A DNA stretch of 20,097 nt, taken from the NCBI GenBank assembly GCA_038248655.1, contig JBBRXG010000058.1:1-20097 (forward strand). The letters are read 5' to 3'. A program made the position numbers and the translations under genes. Within the stretch, counting starts at the first letter, position 1, and each line of letters starts with the position of its first letter. Below, piece after piece: positions 1-6,028 of this stretch. Source of the stretch: DATBLE01 sp038248655 (GTDB lineage: Bacteria > Actinomycetota > Thermoleophilia > Gaiellales > Gaiellaceae). Below the pieces are notes generated by a model. That model searched no databases and was not told the DNA's origin. It was given only the letters and a program-made list of their open reading frames with translations.

Positions 1-775
1 GGCTGTCGAGCGCCTGCTCAGAGGTCATCCCCGAGTCTCCGACCCAAGCCTCGGCCGCCGCGCGCCGGTCGTCGGTCACCTCCACGGTCTGGAGCAGCGC
101 GTTCAGCTCGGCGTCGCGTCCGGCGGCGGCCTCCCGGACGAGCTCGACACGCGGCGCGATGCCATCGGCGGAGAAGGTGCTGAAGTCGAACGCGGTACCG
201 CCCTTACGGTGGGTGAAGCCGGCCAGTCCGACGATGTCGGCCTCGCGGCCGGCGAGGGCGAGCAGTTTCTTTCCGTTGCCGCCGACCAGGATCGACGGGC
301 GGACCGCCGGGACCGGGAAGACCGTGTGCCCGGTCAGCCTGTAGTGCTCGCCCGCGAACGTGACCTCCTCGCCGGCGAGCAGGCGCTTGATCACGTACAC
401 CGACTCGGCGAGGCGCTCGACGCGGCGGCCGGGCGGGTCGAAGGGAAGGCCGATCTGATCGTACTCCTCCTTCATGTGGCCGGCGCCGAGCCCGAGCTCG
501 AGCCGGCCGCCGCTGAGCAGGTCGATGGTGGCCGCGTCACGCGCGACGAGGGCTGGATGGCGGAAGTCGTTGTTGAGCACGAACGTGCCGATGCGCAGGG
601 TCGTGGTTGCGTCCGCGAGGGCGACAAGTGCAGGGAACGGCTGGAAGATGCTCGCGATGTGATCGGGCACCATCGCCGTCGAGTAGCCGAGCGCTTCGAG
701 CCGGCGGCCCTTCTCGGCCCAGTCGCGCGCCGTTCCCGAGGGACGGAGGTTGACGCCGAAGCGGAAAGGCCGCAC
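1..775 (-). CDS. LLM-class F420-dependent oxidoreductase (luciferase-like), C-terminus outside window
   Basis: This is a probable F420H2-dependent oxidoreductase with a luciferase-like TIM barrel, acting in the cytoplasm on an unknown substrate. I read 258 codons; the gene runs out of the window at base 1. The protein opens with VRPFRFGVNLRPSGTA, then GYSTAMVPDH, a barrel strand with FVLNNDFRHP, LLSGGRLELGLGAGH near residue 85, and RPSILVGGNGKKLL near residue 160. This order is typical of the MSMEG_2516-like actinobacterial subfamily (about 295 residues), so roughly 35-40 residues are missing. The GTG at 775 is the first possible start because an in-frame TGA lies five codons upstream. A TATCCT hexamer ends six bases before the GTG, so the mRNA is probably leaderless. 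The gene diverges from the small regulator at 812. The family call is firm; F420 rather than FMN use is inferred from subfamily resemblance. Confidence 0.88.
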   Translation of the reverse strand, partial: MRPFRFGVNLRPSGTARDWAEKGRRLEALGYSTAMVPDHIASIFQPFPALVALADATTTLRIGTFVLNNDFRHPALVARDAATIDLLSGGRLELGLGAGHMKEEYDQIGLPFDPPGRRVERLAESVYVIKRLLAGEEVTFAGEHYRLTGHTVFPVPAVRPSILVGGNGKKLLALAGREADIVGLAGFTHRKGGTAFDFSTFSADGIAPRVELVREAAAGRDAELNALLQTVEVTDDRRAAAEAWVGDSGMTSEQALDS

Positions 776-781
776 GCCGCC

Positions 782-808
782 AGGATATCAGCCTGATATC
801 CTGATATC
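782..808. promoter_or_regulatory. GATATC-repeat operator with divergent -10 boxes
   Basis: The 36 bases between the two divergent genes hold three copies of GATATC, at 784-789, 795-800 and 803-808. The first two form a perfect inverted repeat, AGGATATCA (782-790) and TGATATCCT (794-802), around a 3-base centre. Each arm contains TATCCT, one on each strand, at -10 distance from the GTG at 775 and the ATG at 812. Operator and both promoters therefore appear to be the same bases. Binding by the product of 812-1177 is inference from position. Confidence 0.6.
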
Positions 809-811
809 GCG

Positions 812-1177
812 ATGACTCGCGTTGGTTTCACCGGGACGCCGGGGCGCCCGACGGCTCTCTTCGCGCGGGTACCGGCGGCGTCGGCGGCGAAGCTCGAGCG
901 GGCGTCGACCGCGCTCGGCCGCCCGAAGCAGGAGCTGATCGCGGCGCTGCTCGACCGCTACCTGGACGCGCTTGGCGATGAGTGGGCGGTCGGGCACGCC
1001 GAGGTGCGCGCGCCGGCTGCGCCCGAGGTGCTCACGCTCCAGCAGCTCGCCGAGTTGCTCCAGCTCTCGCCGGAGCTCGTACGCGAGCACGCCGCGCGCG
1101 GCCAATTGCCCGGCCGCAAGCTCGGCCGGGAGTGGCGCTTCTCGCGCGTCGCCGTGCTGGACTGGCTGCGTGGCTAG
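812..1177 (+). CDS. Small DNA-binding protein: RHH-like N-terminus plus excisionase-type HTH
   Basis: A 121-residue putative transcriptional regulator. Residues about 14-52 (LFARVPAASAAKLERAS through LIAALLDRYLDAL) resemble a ribbon-helix-helix unit of the CopG/Arc kind. Residues about 72-121 (LTLQQLAELLQLSPELVREH, then PGRKLGREWRFSRVAVLDWL) match the excisionase/MerR-like helix-turn-helix (HTH_17) with its characteristic wing. The gene starts at an ATG directly after the GATATC repeats, with no room for a Shine-Dalgarno sequence. A TATCCT -10 candidate ends nine bases before the ATG, suggesting a leaderless or near-leaderless transcript. The most economical role is control of itself and of the divergent oxidoreductase gene. 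The stop is separated by one base from the convergent gene at 1179. No phage genes are nearby, so excisionase function is unlikely despite the domain name. Confidence 0.8.
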   Translation: MTRVGFTGTPGRPTALFARVPAASAAKLERASTALGRPKQELIAALLDRYLDALGDEWAVGHAEVRAPAAPEVLTLQQLAELLQLSPELVREHAARGQLPGRKLGREWRFSRVAVLDWLRG

Positions 1178-1178
1178 C

Positions 1179-1628
1179 TCAGGCCGCGACGCGCGAGCGC
1201 TCGAGGTGCTGGTGCGAGGGGCAGTAGTCGCGCTCGGGCAGCGGGGTGCGCTGGCAGGGCTTGCCCTTGCGGGTCGTCGCCCGGCAGCGTGCGACGCCGC
1301 CGTCGAAAGCGCCGGCCTCGATCTGGGTCTGTACGAACGCCACGGCTGCGCCGACTCCCTCCTGCACCGCCCAGGCGACCTGCGCCTGCTGGGTGATCGG
1401 GAAGTACCGGCGGATGTCCTGGAACAGCGTCTTGTCGGGGTTCGCGAAGTAGTGCGGATCGCTCGCGAGCCGCTCCATCGTCTCCTCGCAGTGCAGAAGC
1501 ACCGCGCGCCGGGACTCGAGCTGTTCCTCGTGATCGGCGTACGGGTCGATCAGATCCTTGATCGAGCGATAGATAGCTCTCGAGTACTGATACATGCAGT
1601 TGCGAATCTGAGCGCTCAACTCGTCCAT
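1179..1628 (-). CDS. Unknown protein with C-terminal CCCH zinc finger (DUF5763-like)
   Basis: A 149-residue protein of unknown function. The first ~110 residues look helical and have no hydrophobic segment. They include MDELSAQIRNCMYQYSRAIY and a middle section with RRAVLLHCEETMERLASDPHYF. The C-terminus carries four likely zinc ligands, C115, C125, C136 and H139, in the context ARCRATTRKGKPC and YCPSHQ. This resembles the short DUF5763-type finger found at the end of many bacterial proteins. The ATG at 1628 has an AGGAG 15 bases upstream, which is far for a ribosome site. A good promoter precedes the gene at 1712-1740. It is a single-gene unit that meets the regulator gene tail to tail. A nucleic-acid or protein interaction role is possible but not shown. 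Confidence 0.78.
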   Translation of the reverse strand: MDELSAQIRNCMYQYSRAIYRSIKDLIDPYADHEEQLESRRAVLLHCEETMERLASDPHYFANPDKTLFQDIRRYFPITQQAQVAWAVQEGVGAAVAFVQTQIEAGAFDGGVARCRATTRKGKPCQRTPLPERDYCPSHQHLERSRVAA

Positions 1629-1691
1629 GGTCAGTATCCCGTTCTCCTGTTAAGTCGCGGAAAAGCTTTGTTACGGGGCGGTTAAGCGTGC

Positions 1692-1740
1692 CCGGCGACG
1701 ATCTCGCCGGCAGTCTACTCCCTTTCGGGGCGTGTTACAA
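1692..1740 (-). promoter_or_regulatory. Sigma-70-type promoter and leader hairpin for the zinc-finger gene
   Basis: On the minus strand TTGTAA (1740-1735) and TAGACT (1717-1712) are separated by exactly 17 bases. Each matches its consensus at four of six positions. Transcription would start near 1705, giving a leader of about 77 bases. The leader opens with a hairpin of 7-bp perfect arms, 1692-1698 (CCGGCGA on plus) and 1704-1710 (TCGCCGG), with a 5-base loop. The rest of the leader contains CTTAAC twice. The remaining intergenic bases up to 1816 show no gene. Confidence 0.5.
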
Positions 1741-1816
1741 AGTCGCGCCCTTTGTTGTCATCGTCGCTAACTGTCGAGACGAAACCGCCTACACCCCACC
1801 CTGGCATTGCGGGGCC

Positions 1817-2461
1817 TCAGCGGGTGATCTGGCGGGCGTATGCGTTCGGGTAGCGGCCCGTGAGGCGGTTCGCGGCCGCCTGCGCATCCTCGAGCGAATC
1901 GTAGACGCCGGCGAAGACCACGTAGTATCCGGGATGGAGGCTGGCGAACCTCGAGGACGTGAGGATGCCGACGTTTCGGACCGTGCGGCCGCGGGCCTCC
2001 TTCGCCTTCGCCCGGGCGTCGTCGAGCCCGCTGCCCCGGGCGGGGATCGAGGCGAGTACGACGGTGTACCCGTTTCGATTCGGCCAGGCGGTCAGCTCCT
2101 TCGGCGGAGGCGGCGGAGCCGGGGTTCGGGCGGCGCGGGTCGTCGTCGACCGGGTCTCCACGGGCGGCGCGGGTGGAGCGGTGACGACGGATGACGTCGC
2201 AACCACCGTCTCGCCGGCGGCGACGTCCCGATCACCGGCTGCGACGATCCCCGCGGCCGCCGAGCCGGCCGCGACGAGGAGGAGAAGGAGCGATGCCCAG
2301 ATCCAGTCGCCGGGATAGCGGCCGAATCGTCGCTCCAACGTCCGTCCGACCGTGCTGGTCCGCTGTGCCGGCACCACGCGGAAGCCGCATTCGAGGCAGT
2401 ACTCCTGGTCCGGCTCGACGGGCTTGCCGCAGGAAAGACAAGCCTCAGGCGGCGCTCTCAC
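1817..2461 (-). CDS. Zinc-ribbon, single-TM, SPOR-domain protein
   Basis: A 214-residue bitopic membrane protein. The N-terminal cytoplasmic part has a zinc ribbon with C8/C11 and C22/C25 (CLSCGKPVEPDQEYCLECG). One transmembrane segment follows at about 53-76 (WIWASLLLLLVAAGSAAAGI), then a threonine/proline-rich linker at about 90-130. The C-terminal domain from about 140 (NGYTVVLASIP, then GYYVVFAGVYDSLEDAQAAA) matches SPOR, the fold that binds denuded septal peptidoglycan glycans. I chose the GTG at 2461 because a strong GGAGGAG lies 5 bases upstream. A longer frame reaches 2491 but overlaps the previous gene further without such a site. The first 17 bases overlap the end of the 2445-2945 gene, so the two are translationally coupled. 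The layout suggests an outer-face peptidoglycan sensor linked to an inner zinc-binding domain; the function is inferred. Confidence 0.82.
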   Translation of the reverse strand: MRAPPEACLSCGKPVEPDQEYCLECGFRVVPAQRTSTVGRTLERRFGRYPGDWIWASLLLLLVAAGSAAAGIVAAGDRDVAAGETVVATSSVVTAPPAPPVETRSTTTRAARTPAPPPPPKELTAWPNRNGYTVVLASIPARGSGLDDARAKAKEARGRTVRNVGILTSSRFASLHPGYYVVFAGVYDSLEDAQAAANRLTGRYPNAYARQITR

Positions 2462-2945
2462 CCGTCTCCTCCGCCCCGACGCTCGGATCACCGGTCTGCT
2501 CGAGCTCGCGCGGGGCCGCCGCTCCGCACCCGGGGCAGAATCGCGCGTCGGCAGGAAGGGGATGGTCGCAGTCGGCGCACGCGGACACGGTCTGCTCGCC
2601 GGCGGGGCGGCCGCAATTCGGGCAGAAGTGCGAGCCCCACGGGAGTGGCGCGGCGCACTCGCACCGACCGGCCGGGATCCGTCGCCGGGCTGCGGCGAGC
2701 ATCTCGCCGAGCTCGTGCAACCGTGCGTTCACGCCGAGCAGCTCGTTGCAGCGCTCGGAGAGGAGGTCCTCGCGGAATCGGTCGCGTCGGTACATCTCGA
2801 GCATCAGTCCGCCCAGGTCGCGGAGCCTCTCCTCGCGAATGCGTCCGAGTGTCCGGCGCTCGCGCCTGATCACCCCCGGCGGCGGGAGAGCACGCCGAGC
2901 CTGCTGCGGCCGGGCACGGCGGAGAAATCGACCGAAGAGGGGCAT
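2445..2945 (-). CDS. Helical protein with two C-terminal zinc ribbons
   Basis: A 166-residue protein I cannot name. Residues 1-25 are very basic (MPLFGRFLRRARPQ), and about 26-90 are charged and helical, probably a coiled coil. Two zinc ribbons follow: C95/C97 with C108/C111, and C123/C126 with C137/C140 (CADCDHPLPADARFCPGCG). The tail is acidic. The frame stays open to 3020, but I chose the ATG at 2945. The upstream part is antisense to the dispersed repeat at 2986-3123, and a TAAACT hexamer (minus strand, 2961-2956) sits at -10 distance for a start near the ATG. It overlaps the downstream SPOR gene by 17 bases. Paired cytoplasmic and membrane zinc-ribbon proteins suggest a physical partnership, which is inference. 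Confidence 0.75.
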   Translation of the reverse strand: MPLFGRFLRRARPQQARRALPPPGVIRRERRTLGRIREERLRDLGGLMLEMYRRDRFREDLLSERCNELLGVNARLHELGEMLAAARRRIPAGRCECAAPLPWGSHFCPNCGRPAGEQTVSACADCDHPLPADARFCPGCGAAAPRELEQTGDPSVGAEETGESAA

Positions 2946-2985
2946 CGCCCCGACGAGTTTACGGTCCTCTCTGTCCGGCAGCACC

Positions 2986-3123
2986 GCCGCCGCGCCCGAC
3001 ATGGCGGGCGCGGCACTCAACGGTCACTGGGGTGCGGAAGCTCGGGGAAGGGGGCTCACAGGGCGCCCTCGGCGCCCGTACGGGGGCTCTGTCTGCTTTG
3101 CACGCTTCGCGTGCGGGCGGCCG
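2986..3123 (+). repeat. Dispersed ~140-base repeat, copy A
   Basis: This intergenic segment recurs in inverted orientation at 5842-5983. The first block, 2986-3013, matches the other copy at 26 of 28 bases. The block 3061-3101 matches at 37 of 41 and includes GGGGGCTCTGTCTGCTTTGC. The part between is only loosely similar, and the tail to 3123 partly similar. No transposase or clear terminal inverted repeat is seen. It fills most of the space between the zinc-ribbon gene start and the aldehyde dehydrogenase stop. Confidence 0.7.
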
Positions 3124-3137
3124 TTTCCCCCGTGCCC

Positions 3138-4559
3138 TTAGAGCTGGAGGACGATCACCCGCTCCGCGGTCAGCTCGCGGACCGCGTACGCCGGCCCCTC
3201 GCGCGTGTTGCCGGAGTCCTTGACGCCCCCGTACGGCATCTGATCGGCCCGGAACGTCGGAGCCTCGTTGACCGTCACCCCCCCGAAGTCGAGTGACCTG
3301 GCCGCTCGCAGGGCGGTCTTGACATCGGCGGTGAAGATTCCGGCCTGCAGCCCGTACCGCGTCCCGTTCGCCAGCGCCAGCGCCTCGTCGAGCGTGTCGT
3401 ACGGAGTGACGGTGCAGACCGGCCCGAAGACCTCCTCGCACCCGACCTTCGCATCGGGTCGGGGGCGCCCGATCACGGTCGGGCGGATCAATCCGTCGTT
3501 GGTCGTGTCGCCGCCCGTGAGCACCTGGCCGCCCGACTCGCGGATCCACTCGAGGATCCGGTCGCGCGCATCGGCGTCGATCACGGGGCCGACGTCGGTG
3601 TCCTCGTCGGCCGGATCGCCGACCTGCAGCGCCTCGACCTCGGGCAGGAACACCTCGAGGAACCGGTCGTAGGCGTCCCGGGCGACGTAGATCCGTTGCA
3701 CCGAGATACAGCTCTGCCCGGCGAACGAGAATGCGTTCCCCGCGAGCCTCGAGGCGGCGTCTGCGAGGTCGGCGTCTCCCTCGACGATCACCGGAGTCGC
3801 GTTCCCCAGCTCGAGCGCGACGTGCTTTCGGGGCGCGCGCTCCTTCAGGCTCCAGCCGACGTCCCCGGAGCCCGTGAAGGTGATCGCCGCAACGCGCTCG
3901 TCCCCGACGAGCACATCGCCGATCTCGGACGACGGTCCGACGACCACGTTCAGCCAGCCCGGCGGAAGTCCGGCCTCCGTTTCGAGCTCGGCGAGCAGGA
4001 GCGCGGAGAGCGGCGTTTGCGACGCAGGCTTGAGTACGACGGCGCAGCCGGCCGCGAGCGCAGGGGCGATCTTGTGTGCGACGAGGTTCAGCGGGAAGTT
4101 GAATGGGCTGATCGCGCCGACGACGCCGACCGGAATGCGCAGGGTGAACGCGAGCTTGCCCTCGCCCGCCTGCGACGCGTCCATCGGCACGACGTCTCCG
4201 GCGAGGGTGCGGGCCTGGACGGCGGACATCGTGTACGTGGACATCGCCCGCGACGCCTCCACCCGCGCGGCCTTCAACGGCTTTCCCGCCTCGGCGCAGA
4301 TCGTCCGCGCGGCCTCCTCGTGCCGGCGACCCAGCGCGCCGGCGACCCGGACGAGGATCTCGGCGCGCTTGTGCGCGGGCAGCGGGTCGCGCATCGCAGC
4401 CTCGGCGGCGTCGACCGCCCGCCGCGTCTCGTCGGCGCCGGCCTTCGCGACCCGGCCGACGACGTCACCCGAGTACGGGGAGCGCACCTCGAGCCAGTCG
4501 CCGGTCTCGATCCACTCGCCGGCGACGAGCAGCTTCCGCCCGGTCTGCGTCACTGCCAT
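3138..4559 (-). CDS. NAD(P)-dependent aldehyde dehydrogenase
   Basis: Oxidises an aldehyde to the acid, or to an acyl-CoA in the CoA-dependent branch; the substrate cannot be told from sequence. At 473 residues it is full length for the superfamily. Key residues are in place: N154 in SPFNFPLNLV, K177 in AVVLKPAS, the nucleotide loop FTGSGDVG at 228-235, general base E250 in VALELGNATPVIV, and nucleophile C284 in FAGQSCISVQR. The usual glycine two residues after E250 (ELGG) is an asparagine here. YGGVKDSGNTREGP near the C-terminus is the normal closing motif. The ATG at 4559 is preceded by TAGGCT (4573-4568, minus strand), ending eight bases before it, so the mRNA is probably leaderless. It diverges from the thiolase across a palindromic operator, suggesting shared control in the breakdown of an acyl or aldehyde compound. 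Confidence 0.93.
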   Translation of the reverse strand: MAVTQTGRKLLVAGEWIETGDWLEVRSPYSGDVVGRVAKAGADETRRAVDAAEAAMRDPLPAHKRAEILVRVAGALGRRHEEAARTICAEAGKPLKAARVEASRAMSTYTMSAVQARTLAGDVVPMDASQAGEGKLAFTLRIPVGVVGAISPFNFPLNLVAHKIAPALAAGCAVVLKPASQTPLSALLLAELETEAGLPPGWLNVVVGPSSEIGDVLVGDERVAAITFTGSGDVGWSLKERAPRKHVALELGNATPVIVEGDADLADAASRLAGNAFSFAGQSCISVQRIYVARDAYDRFLEVFLPEVEALQVGDPADEDTDVGPVIDADARDRILEWIRESGGQVLTGGDTTNDGLIRPTVIGRPRPDAKVGCEEVFGPVCTVTPYDTLDEALALANGTRYGLQAGIFTADVKTALRAARSLDFGGVTVNEAPTFRADQMPYGGVKDSGNTREGPAYAVRELTAERVIVLQL

Positions 4560-4567
4560 GGGTACGA

Positions 4568-4573
4568 AGCCTA
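4568..4573 (-). promoter_or_regulatory. Candidate -10 box for the aldehyde dehydrogenase gene
   Basis: TAGGCT on the minus strand ends eight bases before the ATG at 4559, placing a transcription start on or next to the start codon. No convincing -35 is visible, so the call rests on spacing and on the same pattern at other genes in the window. Confidence 0.4.
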
Positions 4574-4609
4574 TGTACCCCGAGAGGCGCTGTGAGGCTG
4601 ATGTGGTGG

Positions 4610-4630
4610 TAGATTGACTGTTCGGTCAAT
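4610..4630. promoter_or_regulatory. TetR-type palindromic operator overlapping thiolase -10 and start codon
   Basis: Bases 4613-4630 form an 18-base imperfect palindrome with perfect 6-base arms ATTGAC and GTCAAT around TGTTCG. The core TTGACTGTTCGGTCAA is close to the symmetrical TTGACCG-CGGTCAA style often bound by TetR/AcrR regulators of lipid and acyl metabolism. TAGATT at 4610-4615 is a -10 candidate. The right arm overlaps the ATG at 4629, so a bound repressor would block initiation. No tetR-type gene lies in the window. Confidence 0.6.
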
Positions 4631-5789
4631 GCGCGACGCGCTGATCATCGATGCCGTCCGCAGCCCGATCGGGAAGCGGAACGGAACGCTCGCCTCCGTC
4701 CGCGCGGACGAGCTTGCCGCCCAGATCCTGGCCGGTCTGGTCGAGCGCGTGGGCATCGAGCCCGGGGCGGTCGAGGACGTGCAGATGGGCTGCGTGTCGC
4801 AGGTCGGCGAGCAGGCGCTGAACGTCGGTCGGGTCGCATCGCTGATCGCCGGATGGCCCGAGACCGTCTGCGCGAGCACCGTCGACCGGCAGTGCGGCTC
4901 GTCGATGCAGGCGGCGATGAACGCAGCCTCGGCGATCCAGGCCGGCCACCTCGACCTCGTAGTCGCAGCCGGAATCGAGAACATGTCGCGGGTGCCGATG
5001 GGGTCCAACCTCGGCGAGGCTGGGTGGTCGGGCTTCTCGGACAAGCTGCTCGACCAGTGGCAGATCGTTCCGCAGGGGATCTCCGCCGAGGTGATCGCCG
5101 AGGAGTGGGGGCTGTCGCGGGAGGCGCTCGACGAGTACGCGTACGAGTCGCACATGCGGGCCGTTCGCGCGATCGACGAGGGCCGGTTCGAGCGCGAGAT
5201 CGTCCCAGTCGAGGTCTCGAATCCACACGTCGGGGTCCTGTTCGCGGTCGACGAGACGCCGCGGCGCGAGACGACGCTCGAGAAGATGGCGACGCTGCCG
5301 CCCGCGTTCAAGGAGGACGGGGTCGTCACCGCAGGCAACTCGAGCTCGATCGTGGACGGCGCGGCGGCGATGCTCGTCGCCGGCGAGGAGCGGGCCGCCC
5401 AGCTCGGGCTCGAGCCGCGCGGGCGGTTCGTGTCGTTCGGGCTCGCCGGCGTAGATCCGTACCGCATGCTGCACGGCAACCCGCAGGCGTGCGAGCGCGC
5501 GCTTGCGAATGCGGGCCTCGGCTGGGACGACATGGCGGTGATCGAGGTGAACGAGGCGTTCGCTTCCGTCGTGCTCCAGTTCGTGCAGGACACGGGGCTC
5601 GGCGACCGGATGGAGGACGTGAACCCGAACGGGGGCGGGATCTCGCTCGGTCACCCGCTCGGTGCGACGGGCGCCCGGATCACGGCGACGCTCCTGAACG
5701 AGCTCGACCGGCGGGAAGCCCGCTACGGAATCGCGACGATGTGCATCGGCCAGGGCCAGGCGATCGCTTCGGTCATCGAGAGGATGTAA
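4629..5789 (+). CDS. Acetyl-CoA acetyltransferase / 3-ketoacyl-CoA thiolase
   Basis: A thiolase that condenses two acetyl-CoA or cleaves 3-ketoacyl-CoA. It has 386 residues, normal for the family. The acylated cysteine is C89 in VDRQCGSSMQAA, the NEAF box is at 308-311, H342 lies in SLGHPLGATGAR, and the second catalytic cysteine C372 is in MCIGQGQAIAS. The last motif is usually CIGGGQG, so two glycines have changed. I chose the ATG at 4629 rather than the in-frame TTG at 4614, because the protein then opens with the standard MRDALIIDAVRSPIGKRNG and the extra bases lie inside the operator. It is divergent from the aldehyde dehydrogenase. A 3-hydroxyacyl-CoA dehydrogenase lies 0.9 kb downstream on the same strand; the two catalyse adjacent beta-oxidation or ketone-type steps. 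Degradative versus biosynthetic direction is undecided. Confidence 0.94.
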   Translation: MRDALIIDAVRSPIGKRNGTLASVRADELAAQILAGLVERVGIEPGAVEDVQMGCVSQVGEQALNVGRVASLIAGWPETVCASTVDRQCGSSMQAAMNAASAIQAGHLDLVVAAGIENMSRVPMGSNLGEAGWSGFSDKLLDQWQIVPQGISAEVIAEEWGLSREALDEYAYESHMRAVRAIDEGRFEREIVPVEVSNPHVGVLFAVDETPRRETTLEKMATLPPAFKEDGVVTAGNSSSIVDGAAAMLVAGEERAAQLGLEPRGRFVSFGLAGVDPYRMLHGNPQACERALANAGLGWDDMAVIEVNEAFASVVLQFVQDTGLGDRMEDVNPNGGGISLGHPLGATGARITATLLNELDRREARYGIATMCIGQGQAIASVIERM

Positions 5790-5794
5790 GTGCA

Positions 5795-5816
5795 GGGTCA
5801 GGCTTCAGCCTGACCC
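5795..5816 (+). terminator. Palindromic hairpin after the thiolase gene
   Basis: Five bases after the thiolase stop, perfect 9-base arms GGGTCAGGC (5795-5803) and GCCTGACCC (5808-5816) enclose TTCA. There is no T-tract, so it is a factor-independent terminator only in the loose sense seen in GC-rich bacteria. A sister hairpin at 6663-6688 has the same core and loop, which suggests a repeated element as well as, or instead of, a dedicated terminator. Confidence 0.6.
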
Positions 5817-5841
5817 GGGGGTTCCGTTGGAGTCTTGTTTG

Positions 5842-5983
5842 CGGCCGTCGACCGCACGCGCAGCCCGCAAAGCAAACAGAGCCCCCGCACCGGCGCTGAG
5901 GGCGCCCGTCCGCCCCCTTCCCTCAACGCCGCTCTCCCGGGCGAACGGTCGTGGACCGCGCCCGCCATGTCGGTCGCGGCTGC
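5842..5983 (-). repeat. Dispersed ~140-base repeat, copy B (inverted relative to copy A)
   Basis: Read on the minus strand, this segment repeats 2986-3123. The two conserved blocks are at 5956-5983 and 5867-5907. The distance from the ATGGCGGGCGCGG block to the GGGCGCCCTC block is one base longer than in copy A. The segment fills the space between the thiolase and the methyltransferase, directly after the hairpin at 5795-5816. No protein gene is convincing in it. Confidence 0.7.
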
Positions 5984-6028
5984 GGAGCAGGGACGTGGGA
6001 GCAGGGACATACTGCGCAGGGGACCGTG

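Noticed and set aside
1741..1816. Possible small RNA or gene in the gap before the SPOR gene stop
   Set aside because: No hairpin, promoter or coding pattern is visible.
2946..3020. Upstream extension of the double-zinc-ribbon gene
   Set aside because: The added residues are antisense to the dispersed repeat, and the -10-like TAAACT points to the ATG at 2945.
3001..3140. A 46-residue ORF starting at the ATG inside repeat copy A
   Set aside because: The matching ATG in copy B is in a different frame relative to the conserved block, so the reading is not kept between copies.
4614..4628. An upstream TTG start adding five residues to the thiolase
   Set aside because: The extra codons are part of the palindromic operator, and the normal thiolase N-terminus begins at the ATG at 4629.
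5951..6025. An earlier ATG start for the methyltransferase
   Set aside because: The ATG and following codons lie in or just after the dispersed repeat, and the residues do not resemble the family. AGGGGA precedes the GTG at 6029.
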